DNA of 16,878 nt from JBFHFS01 sp041583495 (GCA_041583495.1 JBFHFS010000084.1:1-16878), one strand, 5' to 3'; positions 8,472 to 15,480 are shown, numbered from the stretch's first letter. Made by a program: numbers and translations. Notes: generated by a model from the letters alone, not told the origin.

Positions 8472-8501
8472 TTGAGATTCCGTGAAGAATGCCTATTTTT
8501 G
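8472..8501 (+). promoter_or_regulatory. Promoter of the TPR-comA-popT operon
   Basis: TTG at 8472-8474, a 19-nt spacer, and TATTTTTG at 8494-8501 match the Bacteroidota consensus TTG / TAnnTTTG exactly. Transcription should begin near 8505-8508. This places the ATG at 8521 just inside the transcript and rules out the in-frame GTG at 8482 as the start. Confidence 0.75.
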
Positions 8502-8520
8502 TACGGTAAATGAACGATAT

Positions 8521-9954
8521 ATGCAAGATTCGGGATCTACGGATTACAATGAGGTGAATGAAGCCGTTGAACGCTTTGAACAGATGGAAGTTAACCGGCA
8601 AAAATACTTCTTTGACGTTCATAGTATTGAAAATATTTTTGACTTTTATGCCGACAAACTTCAGCTCGAGAAGGCCGACCGGGTCCTTGAGTTAGGCATT
8701 CGAATGCACCCGCAGGCGACCTCATTAAAAGTGAGAAAAGCCAGCATGTACATCGAAAAAGGGCAACAGGAAAAAGCCCTCGCTCTGTTAAAAGATTTGT
8801 TGTTACTGGAACCTTCCAACCCCGAAGTCTACCTCAACCTGGGATGGCTTTGCCTGCGAATGAAGCAAATCACGGAAGCCTTCGAGATATTCGACCAGGG
8901 GATAGCCAATGCCTTTTCCGAAGATGAAGATTGTCTGTTGGATGTGGCCCTCTACCTGAATCAGTTCCGACAATTCAACCAAACGATTAAGCTTTTTGAG
9001 CCACGGCGCAAGCGCATCGGGAAAAATGAGGAACTTTTATTCGAGTTGGCTTTTGCCTACGACAAGGTAGACAAGCCGTATTTAGCGCTATCGGTATACA
9101 GGCAGCTGCTCGACCTGAATCCTTTCTCTGAAAATGCCTGGTACAACAAGGGTCTTTTAATGGTTAAGATTGGTGAGATTGAAAAAGGATGTACCTGTTT
9201 CGAATACACCTTAGCTCTCAACCCACACCATTCGGAGGCCTATTTTAACCGGGGCAATTGTTTGGCTCAAAGTAACCGATACCAGGAGGCTCTGGACAGC
9301 TACCTGGATTTCATCTCCTACCAGCCCGGTGCCTCGAGGGGGTTGCATTACATTGCCGATTGCTGGGATCATTTGAACAATCACGATTTGGCACCCGGGT
9401 TTTACACCCTGGCAGTTAAATCCGATCCCATGGATTTTTATGCCTGGCAGGCTTTTGCCAACTATTATCTGTCGACCGACGAACCCGGCCAATGCCGTGA
9501 GGTTATCAAAATGGCCCTCAAGGTGGAGGATCTTTTTTACGACAACACTAAAGCCGAGCTCTATTTCATCAGTGCCCAAAGCTACATTCTTGAAGAGAAC
9601 TGGCGCATGGCAAAGATGTATTTCAAGAAAGCAGTAATCGACGATCCTTACACATTTAAATACCTTTTTGATCTCTACCAACTTCAAAAGGCCTTAAATC
9701 CGGGATACACGCTCCATGCCTTCCAAAAGCAATACAGGGCAGATTTTTTTCTGATGCCATCCTTCAATTACATGTTGGCCGCCTATTATATCTTTGAATT
9801 GGAAGACCTAAAAAATGGAACCGAACAATTAAGAGAAGCCATACAGATCAATCCTGCTTCATTTGAGCAATTTGTGGATAATTTTCCCAAGCTGAACGAT
9901 TTGTTGGATAATTACCCAAAATTGGCACATCTCATTGATAAATATATAAACTGA
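8521..9954 (+). CDS. Tetratricopeptide-repeat protein
   Basis: A 477-residue protein built almost wholly of TPR helix pairs, a scaffold for protein-protein contacts. Recognisable units include VYLNLGWLCLRMKQITEAFE, AWYNKGLLMVKIGEIEKG, AYFNRGNCLAQSNRYQEALD, YFISAQSYILEENWRMAK and the last TPR ending in AIQINP. There is no signal peptide or membrane segment, so it is predicted cytoplasmic. The N-terminal 40 residues are acidic and non-repetitive. The C-terminus has a doubled PKL segment (NFPKLNDLLDNYPKLAHLID). The ORF is open from GTG 8482, but the promoter lies at 8472-8501, so ATG 8521 is chosen. It is the first gene of an operon, and comA begins 4 nt after its stop. The partner proteins are unknown; location suggests a link with the ComA-like enzyme or PopT. 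Confidence 0.88.
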   Translation: MQDSGSTDYNEVNEAVERFEQMEVNRQKYFFDVHSIENIFDFYADKLQLEKADRVLELGIRMHPQATSLKVRKASMYIEKGQQEKALALLKDLLLLEPSNPEVYLNLGWLCLRMKQITEAFEIFDQGIANAFSEDEDCLLDVALYLNQFRQFNQTIKLFEPRRKRIGKNEELLFELAFAYDKVDKPYLALSVYRQLLDLNPFSENAWYNKGLLMVKIGEIEKGCTCFEYTLALNPHHSEAYFNRGNCLAQSNRYQEALDSYLDFISYQPGASRGLHYIADCWDHLNNHDLAPGFYTLAVKSDPMDFYAWQAFANYYLSTDEPGQCREVIKMALKVEDLFYDNTKAELYFISAQSYILEENWRMAKMYFKKAVIDDPYTFKYLFDLYQLQKALNPGYTLHAFQKQYRADFFLMPSFNYMLAAYYIFELEDLKNGTEQLREAIQINPASFEQFVDNFPKLNDLLDNYPKLAHLIDKYIN

Positions 9955-9958
9955 CATT

Positions 9959-10732
9959 ATGAATTTCAACCTACCCCATCTACCCGAACGTCCGGAAAAA
10001 CCTCGTAACAACGGTTTGACCATGATGATGGACAAAGGCCTAAGCGCCAGAGAATCCGAAAATTTTGTGGAGGGTAATGCCCCCTTTGCCGATTTGGTAA
10101 AGCTGGGCTTTGGAACCAGTCTTCTGGTACCCAGTCTGGAATCAAAATTAAACATTTACCGGGAAGCGAATCTTCAACCCTACTTTGGAGGCACACTCTT
10201 CGAAGCCTTTGTGTTGAGAGGTCTTTTCGATGATTTTCGTCGTTACCTGGATCGTTATGGAGTGGAATACGTAGAAGTGTCGGACGGAACCATTACCATG
10301 CCCCACGAAGAGAAGCTGGAATACATCCGCACGCTGTCCAAAGATTTTGTGGTCCTCAGCGAGGTAGGCTCTAAGATAGCCAATAAGGTCATTCCCAATG
10401 ACGAGTGGATATCCATGATGAAAACAGAGCTGGAAGCGGGTGCCTGGAAAGTGATTGCCGAAGCCCGTGAAAGCGGAACCACAGGGATTTTTAACCATGA
10501 TGGTTCGGCCAACCTATCCCTTATTGAGGACCTCCGCACGCATCTGGATGCCGATAACATCCTGTGGGAAGCACCTCTGAAGAGCCAGCAGGTTTGGTTT
10601 ATCAAGCAGTTTGGAGCCAACGTTAATCTGGGCAACATAGCCCCCTCCGAAGTGATTCCTTTGGAGACCCTTCGTCTGGGGTTAAGAGGCGATACATTAC
10701 TCGATTTCATCCCCAACGACCTTAAGAGATAG
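9959..10732 (+). CDS. comA: Phosphosulfolactate synthase-like protein (ComA family)
   Basis: A 257-residue (beta/alpha)8-barrel protein of the ComA family. The archetype adds sulfite to phosphoenolpyruvate to make (2R)-phospho-3-sulfolactate, the first step of coenzyme M synthesis in methanogens. Family motifs are all visible: KLGFGTS (48-54), YFGGTLFE (75-82), YVEVSDGTI (104-112), LSEVG (133-137), EARESG (168-173), WEAP (203-206) and NVNLGNI (221-227). Length is normal. The fold call is secure, but no comB or comC homologue is present in the window, and Bacteroidota do not make coenzyme M, so the product in this organism (a sulfolactate, a sulfonate precursor or something else) is unknown. 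It lies 4 nt after the TPR gene and its TAG stop overlaps the GTG of popT by one base, so the three are co-transcribed and the last two translationally coupled. Confidence 0.88.
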   Translation: MNFNLPHLPERPEKPRNNGLTMMMDKGLSARESENFVEGNAPFADLVKLGFGTSLLVPSLESKLNIYREANLQPYFGGTLFEAFVLRGLFDDFRRYLDRYGVEYVEVSDGTITMPHEEKLEYIRTLSKDFVVLSEVGSKIANKVIPNDEWISMMKTELEAGAWKVIAEARESGTTGIFNHDGSANLSLIEDLRTHLDADNILWEAPLKSQQVWFIKQFGANVNLGNIAPSEVIPLETLRLGLRGDTLLDFIPNDLKR

Positions 10733-11652
10733 TGAACACACAGTCCCCTTTTAGAACCTTCTTTAAAGGGATGGCCATGGGCAGTGCCAATGTTATCCCC
10801 GGCGTTTCCGGGGGTACCATTGCGCTGATCACGGGCATCTTCGAGAGGCTCATCAACGCTATTAAATCATTCGACATCACGGCAGGCCGGCTGCTTCTGA
10901 GGGGTTCCTTCCGGAGCTTTGCCAAACACACCGATTTCCACTTCTTGCTTTGGCTCTTTTCGGGTGTGGCGGTTGCCATTGTCTCACTGGCCAGACTTTT
11001 CGAATTTTTATTTACCAACTACCCGGTTTACATCTGGTCCTATTTTTTTGGGTTGGTAATTGCCTCGGTTTATTTTGTTGCCCGAACGGTAAAGGTATGG
11101 CACACTGGGGCTGTAATATCCTTTTTAATTGGCACAGGCATCGCGGTGGCCATCTCGGTGATGTCGCCGGCTTCTGAAAACAGCTCACTCCTTTATCTCT
11201 TCCTTTGCGGCATAGTGGCTATCTGCAGCATGATTTTACCCGGGCTAAGCGGTTCGTTTGTACTCATTTTAATGGGCAACTATCAATTAATAATGATTGA
11301 TGCCATCAACAACTTCCGAATTGACTTATTGATTCCCGTGGTGCTGGGTGCCGGCTTTGGTCTGGTTGCCTTCAGTCACTTTCTTTCGTGGCTTCTTAAA
11401 CGGTTTCCCGACTCCACCATCGCCCTGCTCTCCGGGTTCATCCTTGGCTCGCTGGGCATCCTGTGGCCCTGGAAAACGGCCATCACGCAAACCTTTGGCG
11501 AAAAAAGCAAGATCGTTGCGTACAGCTGGGAATTTCCCGACCTCAACACCGGTTTTTTATTGGCTTTACTATTTATGGTATTGGGCATATTAAGCATTGC
11601 CCTTACCGAAAAATGGGCTGGTCAAAAAACAGAAGCACCCGTTAAAGAATAG
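10732..11652 (+). CDS. popT: DUF368 undecaprenyl-phosphate transporter (PopT family)
   Basis: A 306-residue polytopic inner-membrane protein of the DUF368 family. Members in Vibrio cholerae and Staphylococcus aureus (PopT) were shown to return undecaprenyl phosphate across the cytoplasmic membrane for reuse in cell-wall and O-antigen synthesis. The signature GSANVIPGVSGGTIALITG (17-35) is present, and a second related motif, MILPGLSGSFVLILMG (167-182), marks the internal duplication of the family. About eight hydrophobic segments follow (near 75-90, 100-118, 126-144, 154-182, 196-215, 226-242, 268-290). It starts with GTG sharing its first base with the comA stop TAG (TAGTG), so translation is likely coupled. 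It is the last gene of the operon; no T-rich terminator is obvious, only a CCTGTC/GACAGG inverted repeat (11664-11700). Confidence 0.9.
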   Translation: MNTQSPFRTFFKGMAMGSANVIPGVSGGTIALITGIFERLINAIKSFDITAGRLLLRGSFRSFAKHTDFHFLLWLFSGVAVAIVSLARLFEFLFTNYPVYIWSYFFGLVIASVYFVARTVKVWHTGAVISFLIGTGIAVAISVMSPASENSSLLYLFLCGIVAICSMILPGLSGSFVLILMGNYQLIMIDAINNFRIDLLIPVVLGAGFGLVAFSHFLSWLLKRFPDSTIALLSGFILGSLGILWPWKTAITQTFGEKSKIVAYSWEFPDLNTGFLLALLFMVLGILSIALTEKWAGQKTEAPVKE

Positions 11653-11946
11653 TTCTAAAACACCCTGTCGGAATGAAAGGCTCACCATTTCTCTGACAGG
11701 AAGGTAAGGTTGTAATCTCCGGTTAATGCACTCCAATGTTGCCATCGCCTTGAATTAATTAAGGTTTTCAGCCTTAAAAGGGATTAGTCACTTCGGAAAT
11801 ATTTCATATATTTAAACCAACGTCCTGAAAGAATCATTCTATTAAGGACGGTGACACGCCCCGGGGAACAAGGAACAAGGAACAAGAGAAAAGACCATTT
11901 CAGCTCTGAAGGGGCACATTAATAACGACATAAAAAACATAAAAGG
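11653..11946. other. Gap before aroE with hairpins and short tandem repeat
   Basis: Just under 300 bp without a gene. It contains an inverted repeat (11664-11669 with 11695-11700), a TTAAGG/CCTTAA hairpin (11759-11777), a longer hairpin CGTCCT/AGGACG (11821-11850), the near-consensus -7 box TATATTTA (11807-11814) without a matching TTG, and a tandem repeat at 11865-11885. None is a recognisable riboswitch. Confidence 0.45.
11865..11885 (+). repeat. Three tandem copies of GGAACAA
   Basis: The 7-mer GGAACAA is repeated three times without mismatch, about 60 bp before aroE, and a purine-rich run (GAGAAAAGA) follows. It resembles in base bias the purine tract after aroE. Confidence 0.85.
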
Positions 11947-12690
11947 ATGAAGACATTTGGACTGTTAGGTTATCCTTTGGAACATTCGTTTTCGCAACGA
12001 TATTTCACCGAAAAATTCAAGGCGGAAGGCATCTCAGCCCGCTATCTTAACTTTGCCATTCCCGACATCAGTGAATTTCCTGAATTACTGACCCATCACC
12101 CCTATCTGGCCGGGTTGAACGTCACCATTCCCTACAAACAGCAGGTCATGGCATTTCTGGACGCCACCGATACCAATGCCGCCGAAATTGGTGCGGTTAA
12201 TGTGATAAAAATTACCTGGGATGACAAAAAACCGTTTCTCAAGGGCTACAACAGTGATGTCATTGGGTTTACGCGTTCGTTGGCGCCCTTCCTGAAGCCG
12301 GGGCACACCAAGGCACTGATTCTGGGCACGGGCGGAGCCTCCAAGGCGGTAGCACATGGTCTGAAACAGCTGGGGCTTCTCTATCGGTTTGTTTCGCGTA
12401 AGCCCTTGCATCCCTCTCAGGTGGCCTACGAAGATCTCACCCCCGAAATCGTCGCCGACTATAAGGTGATCATCAACACCACCCCGCTGGGGATGCAACC
12501 CAAAGTAGAGACCTGCCCGCCCATTCCCTACGAGGGCATTACCTCACATCACCTCATCTTCGATGTGGTCTACAACCCCGACCCCACCCTATTTCTGCAG
12601 AAGTGTGCCCAACAGGGCGCAGTAGTCAAAAACGGACTGGAGATGCTCCATATTCAGGCCGAAGCCGCCTGGGAAATTTGGAATGGGTAA
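11947..12690 (+). CDS. aroE: Shikimate dehydrogenase (AroE)
   Basis: A 247-residue enzyme that reduces 3-dehydroshikimate to shikimate with NADPH, in the chorismate pathway for aromatic amino acids. The substrate-binding loop is GYPLEHSFS (Ser14, Ser16). The catalytic Lys is Lys64 in NVTIPYK and the paired Asp is Asp104 in GYNSDVIGF (the family usually has T where S103 is). The dinucleotide loop is LGTGGASKAV (126-135). INTTPLGM, FDVVYNP and the terminal NGLEMLHIQAEAAWEIW are all present. The NADP phosphate-binding patch is reduced to a VSRK, without the full NRT-x-x-R, as is common in Bacteroidota AroE. Length is on the short side but complete. ATG 11947 is preceded by A-rich sequence. It follows popT after a 294-bp gap, so it may have its own promoter, and a weak terminator lies downstream. 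Confidence 0.94.
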   Translation: MKTFGLLGYPLEHSFSQRYFTEKFKAEGISARYLNFAIPDISEFPELLTHHPYLAGLNVTIPYKQQVMAFLDATDTNAAEIGAVNVIKITWDDKKPFLKGYNSDVIGFTRSLAPFLKPGHTKALILGTGGASKAVAHGLKQLGLLYRFVSRKPLHPSQVAYEDLTPEIVADYKVIINTTPLGMQPKVETCPPIPYEGITSHHLIFDVVYNPDPTLFLQKCAQQGAVVKNGLEMLHIQAEAAWEIWNG

Positions 12691-12762
12691 AAAAGTAAAG
12701 TAAAAAGGGGAAAGTGAAGAGGGGAAAGGGAAAAGTAAAGAGGAAAAGAGCAGAAAGCAGAT
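12691..12762 (+). repeat. Purine-rich imperfect short-repeat tract
   Basis: For about 70 bp after the aroE stop, the plus strand is almost only A and G with isolated T, in a loose repeat built of GTAAAG, GTGAAG, GGGGAAAG and GAGGAAAAG. Tracts like this are common between genes in Bacteroidota genomes. Its function is unknown; it may be a mutational or transcription-linked repeat. Confidence 0.7.
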
Positions 12763-12838
12763 TTAGGATCAGAAAAAGATCAAGGATGAGGGAAAAATGA
12801 GCTGAGTGCTGATAAGCGTTGTCAGACATCTAAAATGG

Positions 12839-12862
12839 GATAAGCCAACCTTATCTTTTTTT
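12839..12862 (+). terminator. Intrinsic terminator downstream of aroE
   Basis: GATAAG (12839-12844), the loop CCAAC, and CTTATC (12850-12855) are followed by seven T residues (12856-12862). The stem has only 6 bp and 2 G-C pairs, so it is moderate in strength, but the position about 150 bp after aroE fits. Confidence 0.5.
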
Positions 12863-13099
12863 CGTGTTGACCTTAGTAGCCTGAATATTAATAAAAACCC
12901 GACCTTATTACCTTTACCCCCCCTAGCCAAATGAGAAGGCGGCATGCACTCCCTGCCAATGACAAGGTAGGTGATCGTTTGAATTAACCACACGATACCA
13001 CCGTGCGGCAGCGTAAGGGCAATTTGGAAGAAAATCTGAAAATCGCTCGTTGTACACTGCCCTCACAAATCTATTCCAGCTGCGGCGGCGTAAGAAAGA

Positions 13100-13891
13100 T
13101 TAAGGATTAAATGTTCCGTTACGGTGGTGGGGTACAAAAAGGTTTGCCGGATACTCAATATCGGTCAAAAACAGGGCCTGTGGAGGTGCGGATGTTCCGG
13201 CACGGCGTCTGTCTTTGGCTTCAATAATTTCACAAAACTCATCCACCGAAAGGGTGCCCCGGCCCACCTCAAGAAGGGTGCCCACCATGGCTCTGACCAT
13301 ATTGCGCAAGAAACGGTTGGCCGTCACCACAAAGACATATCGATCGTGTCGTTTCTCCCAGATAGCGTGGGTAATGTTACAGATATTGGTTTTGGCATCG
13401 CTGTGCAAGCGGCTAAAGCTGGTAAAATCGGAGAAAGCCATCATCCGGGAGGCGGCCACATTCATAACCTCAAAATCGGGCACATACCAGGGTCGATAAC
13501 TTAAGCCGTCGATGAATGGATTCTTTTCCATCACCAGATGGTATTCATAGGTTCTTGAGAGGGCATCAAAACGACTATGTGTCTCATCACCAACCATCTG
13601 AACAGAAAAAATCACGATTCCCACAGGCAGAAAGCCATTCAGCTTCCTCACCAGATGAGGCAATTCGAAGGGGAGGGTATCCACCTCAAAATGTGCCACA
13701 AAATAGGAAGCGTGAACCCCGGCATCGGTTCGCCCGGCTCCTACGACCATCACCGGGCGTTGAAAAAGCGTGGTCATAGCTTGTTCCATTGTTTCCTGAA
13801 CCGTTACAGCATTGGGTTGCTTTTGCCAGCCGTGAAAACATTCGCCATTGTAGGCCATTTCGATAAAATACCTTGCCACAGTCGTCTCCAT
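13100..13891 (-). CDS. truA: tRNA pseudouridine(38-40) synthase (TruA)
   Basis: A 263-residue enzyme that converts U38, U39 and U40 of the tRNA anticodon stem-loop to pseudouridine. The catalytic Asp is Asp56 in GAGRTDAGVHA (51-61). Other family segments are FIEMAYNGECFHGWQKQPN (9-27), RFDALSRTYEYHL (residues near 106-118), FSDFTSFSRLH (near 153-163), and FLRNMVRAMVGTLLEVGRG (near 194-212). AKDRRRAGTSAPPQALFL is the typical C-terminal segment. Length is normal, with a few residues before the first conserved strand, so ATG 13891 is a credible start. A perfect minus-strand -7 box lies 45 nt upstream. It is monocistronic and convergent with aroE. Confidence 0.95.
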   Translation of the reverse strand: METTVARYFIEMAYNGECFHGWQKQPNAVTVQETMEQAMTTLFQRPVMVVGAGRTDAGVHASYFVAHFEVDTLPFELPHLVRKLNGFLPVGIVIFSVQMVGDETHSRFDALSRTYEYHLVMEKNPFIDGLSYRPWYVPDFEVMNVAASRMMAFSDFTSFSRLHSDAKTNICNITHAIWEKRHDRYVFVVTANRFLRNMVRAMVGTLLEVGRGTLSVDEFCEIIEAKDRRRAGTSAPPQALFLTDIEYPANLFVPHHRNGTFNP

Positions 13892-13936
13892 TAAGATGAA
13901 AGCTCTCCAGCGAGCCTTTCACGAATACAAAGAAAA

Positions 13937-13944
13937 CAAATTTA
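13937..13944 (-). promoter_or_regulatory. Putative -7 box of truA promoter
   Basis: On the minus strand this reads TAAATTTG, a perfect TAnnTTTG box, 45 nt before the truA ATG. No TTG stands at the usual 19-21 nt distance upstream, so support is from the -7 box only. Confidence 0.4.
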
Positions 13945-13992
13945 AGCCACATGCCGCCTAAACAGGAGCAGAACCTGACTCAAAGACGACCA

Positions 13993-14070
13993 GGCATGGA
14001 GGGTGGGACGCGGATAATCGTGGTTGACACTCATGGATATCTGTTGTATCTTAAGCTGACAAGTATGGAT
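13993..14070 (+). pseudogene. Relic of an IS5-type transposase (26-residue fragment)
   Basis: Translation in the frame of ATG 13951 gives GMEGGTRIIVVDTHGYLLYL at residues 15-34, then KLTSMD. This resembles the conserved GGKRHIVVDTLG-LLL segment around the second catalytic Asp of IS5/IS4-type DDE transposases, in which K-G-R-K-R-H is followed by a hydrophobic strand and D-T. The similarity ends quickly on both sides, and no terminal inverted repeats or partner sequences were found. The nearby open frame from 13951 to 14238 is otherwise without recognisable content. It is likely a decayed fragment of a mobile element. Confidence 0.4.
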
Positions 14071-14234
14071 TGGATAGTCATTAACTACAACGCTGTTATC
14101 CGTCCTATTATGAGCAATTTAAACAGCCACACTACATCATGGGACCCTTCAGCAGGAAGCAGATGGACCGTTCACCCCACACTATTTTATTTACTATCTA
14201 ATAATTATTGTCTTACTATTTATTTGCACGGACT

Positions 14235-14666
14235 ATGAAGAAACAGATTGGAATTTGGTTGAATACCGAAAAGGCGGTGTTAGTAAGTCTATTAAATGGC
14301 AAGCAGGATGAGATTCAAACCATTGAATCGGACATTGAATCACGCACCCGTTATCCGGGCGAAACAAAACCTAATTCCGGCGCAGGCACCGTTCTATCAG
14401 CGCTGGACAGAAAAATAACCAATCGAAAGAAGCAGCAGATGCATGACTATTTCGAAAAGATCATGCACTCCATCACAGACGACACCGGGGAGATTTACCT
14501 TTTTGGCCCGGCAGGGGCCAAGATTCAGTTTGAGAAAATCATAAAGAAACATCCCCATTTATCGTCCAAACCACTGGAACTGGATAAGGCAGATAAAATG
14601 ACCACGGCCCAGATGATTGCGAAGGTGAAAAAGCATTTCAACAAACATGATACGCCACAGCATTAA
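14235..14666 (+). CDS. Small baeRF-like protein, function unknown
   Basis: A 143-residue soluble protein, starting MKKQIGIWLNTEKAVLV. This pattern (a short strand with I-W-L/I-x-x-x-K-A, then a DGE-type strand, then a basic linker, then IYLFGPAGAKIQFEK and a C-terminal KMTTAQMIAKVKKHF) resembles the small eRF1-like proteins (bacterial archaeo-eukaryotic release factor or 'host attachment' type) found in many Bacteroidota. These have been linked with ribosomes or stress, but without experimental function here. The open frame extends to ATG 14208, but ATG 14235 gives the family-like start and is chosen. It overlaps the first 20 nt of the long pcm frame. A hairpin with a TTCG loop follows 44 nt after its stop and may end its transcript. 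The family assignment is by pattern only. Confidence 0.6.
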   Translation: MKKQIGIWLNTEKAVLVSLLNGKQDEIQTIESDIESRTRYPGETKPNSGAGTVLSALDRKITNRKKQQMHDYFEKIMHSITDDTGEIYLFGPAGAKIQFEKIIKKHPHLSSKPLELDKADKMTTAQMIAKVKKHFNKHDTPQH

Positions 14667-15429
14667 ACGCGGAAATCCCTTGACCTGGGTCCTTGATTTA
14701 ATTGGAGAAACCTGCCTTCGGGCAGGGTTTTCCTCGCTTAAAACATTGTTTATTCTCTTTTCTTTACTAAATATGGGCGTAGCCTATACGCAAGACTTCG
14801 ATGAGCGACGGGAACAGATGGTCGCCTCACAAATTAAGGACCGGGGAATTTATTCGCGGAGTGTTCTCAGGGCCATGCGTATGGTGCCACGGCACGAATT
14901 TGTTCCCACCCATTTGAGGAAGCTGGCCTACGAAGACCGGCCTCTTCCCATTGGGCACAGTCAAACCATCTCGCAACCCTACATCGTGGCCTACATGAGT
15001 GAGGCGCTCAAGGTAGAGCCGGGGGACAAGATTCTGGAGATTGGTACGGGCTCGGGCTACCAGGCGGCTGTTCTGGCACAGATGGGGCTAGAGGTCTTTT
15101 CCATTGAGATCATTCCCGAGCTGGCAGCCCAGGCACGTGAAAACCTCTTGCGCACAGGATACCTAAAGGTTAATGTCAGATGTGGAGATGGCTATGAAGG
15201 ATGGCCCGAAGAAGCCCCCTTCGACGCCATCATATTGACCGCAGCCCCGGAGGCGATTCCGCCAAAGCTCATCGAACAGCTTAAACCCGGGGGCATCATG
15301 GTATTACCTGTTGGGCCGGTACACCGGTTGCAGTATCTGAAAAGAATTGAAAAAAAAGAGGAGGGTTATACCCAATCCACGCTTTTGCCCGTTCGTTTCG
15401 TGCCAATGGTGAAACCACCCCGGCCGTAG
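14647..15429 (+). CDS. pcm: Protein-L-isoaspartate O-methyltransferase (Pcm)
   Basis: The 3' three quarters is a clear Pcm, which methylates L-isoaspartyl residues of aged proteins with S-adenosylmethionine so that they revert to Asp. PIGHSQTISQPYIVAYM (101-117) holds the substrate site; LEIGTGSGYQ (130-139) is the SAM loop; FDAIILTAAPEAIPPKLIEQ and GGIMVLPVG complete the fold; RFVPMV is the usual end. The family normally begins around residue 54 of this frame (RREQMVASQIKDRGI), so there are over 50 extra N-terminal residues. They include a hydrophobic segment (TLFILFSLLNMGVA) ahead of YTQD that looks like a signal peptide or anchor. The true start is uncertain: 14647 (ATG), 14746 (TTG) or 14773 (ATG; no signal peptide). 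A hairpin at 14708-14730 suggests a later start. It is followed after about 55 bp by the HEAT-like gene. Confidence 0.88.
   Translation: MIRHSIKRGNPLTWVLDLIGETCLRAGFSSLKTLFILFSLLNMGVAYTQDFDERREQMVASQIKDRGIYSRSVLRAMRMVPRHEFVPTHLRKLAYEDRPLPIGHSQTISQPYIVAYMSEALKVEPGDKILEIGTGSGYQAAVLAQMGLEVFSIEIIPELAAQARENLLRTGYLKVNVRCGDGYEGWPEEAPFDAIILTAAPEAIPPKLIEQLKPGGIMVLPVGPVHRLQYLKRIEKKEEGYTQSTLLPVRFVPMVKPPRP
14708..14730 (+). terminator. TTCG-loop hairpin, possible terminator inside the pcm frame
   Basis: AAACCTGCC (14708-14716), the loop TTCG (14717-14720) and GGCAGG (14721-14726), with a bulged G and TTT, form a very stable hairpin. Only four T residues follow. It sits 44 nt past the end of the baeRF-like gene and within the first 28 codons of the longest pcm frame. 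It may end the upstream transcript and implies that pcm starts further downstream; or it may be plain coding sequence. Confidence 0.4.
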
Positions 15430-15472
15430 CAGCCCCAACCGAAAAGGCCACCGAGGAAAGGTGAAAATTTAC

Positions 15473-15480
15473 TATTTTTG
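15473..15480 (+). promoter_or_regulatory. TAnnTTTG box before the HEAT-like gene
   Basis: TATTTTTG is a perfect -7 consensus box and lies 4 nt before the ATG at 15485. No TTG is at the proper distance upstream. If it works, the transcript would be leaderless or nearly so. Confidence 0.35.

Larger units (their letters stand above)
12691..13099. other. aroE-truA convergent gap
   Basis: A 409-bp gap between convergent aroE and truA. It contains the purine tract (12691-12762), the terminator (12839-12862) and an imperfect 14-bp direct repeat: TGCGGCAGCGTAAG at 13005-13018 and TGCGGCGGCGTAAG at 13081-13094. The middle (about 12890-12990) shows no recognisable gene. No truA terminator is evident. 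Confidence 0.5.
13892..14234. other. Gene-poor gap between truA and the baeRF-like gene
   Basis: A 343-bp gap. Apart from the truA -7 box (13937-13944) and the transposase-like fragment (13993-14070), no feature is recognised. The right part (about 14180-14225) is AT-rich and probably carries the promoter of the following gene, but no box matching TTG / TAnnTTTG at correct spacing was found. Confidence 0.4.

Noticed and set aside
9211..9687. 158-codon minus-strand ORF inside the TPR gene
   Set aside because: Antisense shadow of a well-supported TPR coding frame.
11821..11850. Hairpin CGTCCT/AGGACG upstream of aroE as a terminator or riboswitch
   Set aside because: No T-tract follows and no known riboswitch motif is visible; long loop makes it weak.
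12626..12829. Minus-strand ORF rich in Phe and Leu
   Set aside because: It is the reverse reading of the purine-rich repeat tract after aroE and overlaps the 3' end of aroE.
12769..12993. Minus-strand ORF of 74 codons in the aroE-truA gap
   Set aside because: No recognisable domain and no promoter; it covers the terminator of aroE and may be repeat-derived noise.
13951..14238. 95-codon ORF as a functional gene
   Set aside because: Only a short transposase-like piece is recognisable; the rest has no resemblance and overlaps the start region of the next gene. Reported as a relic instead.
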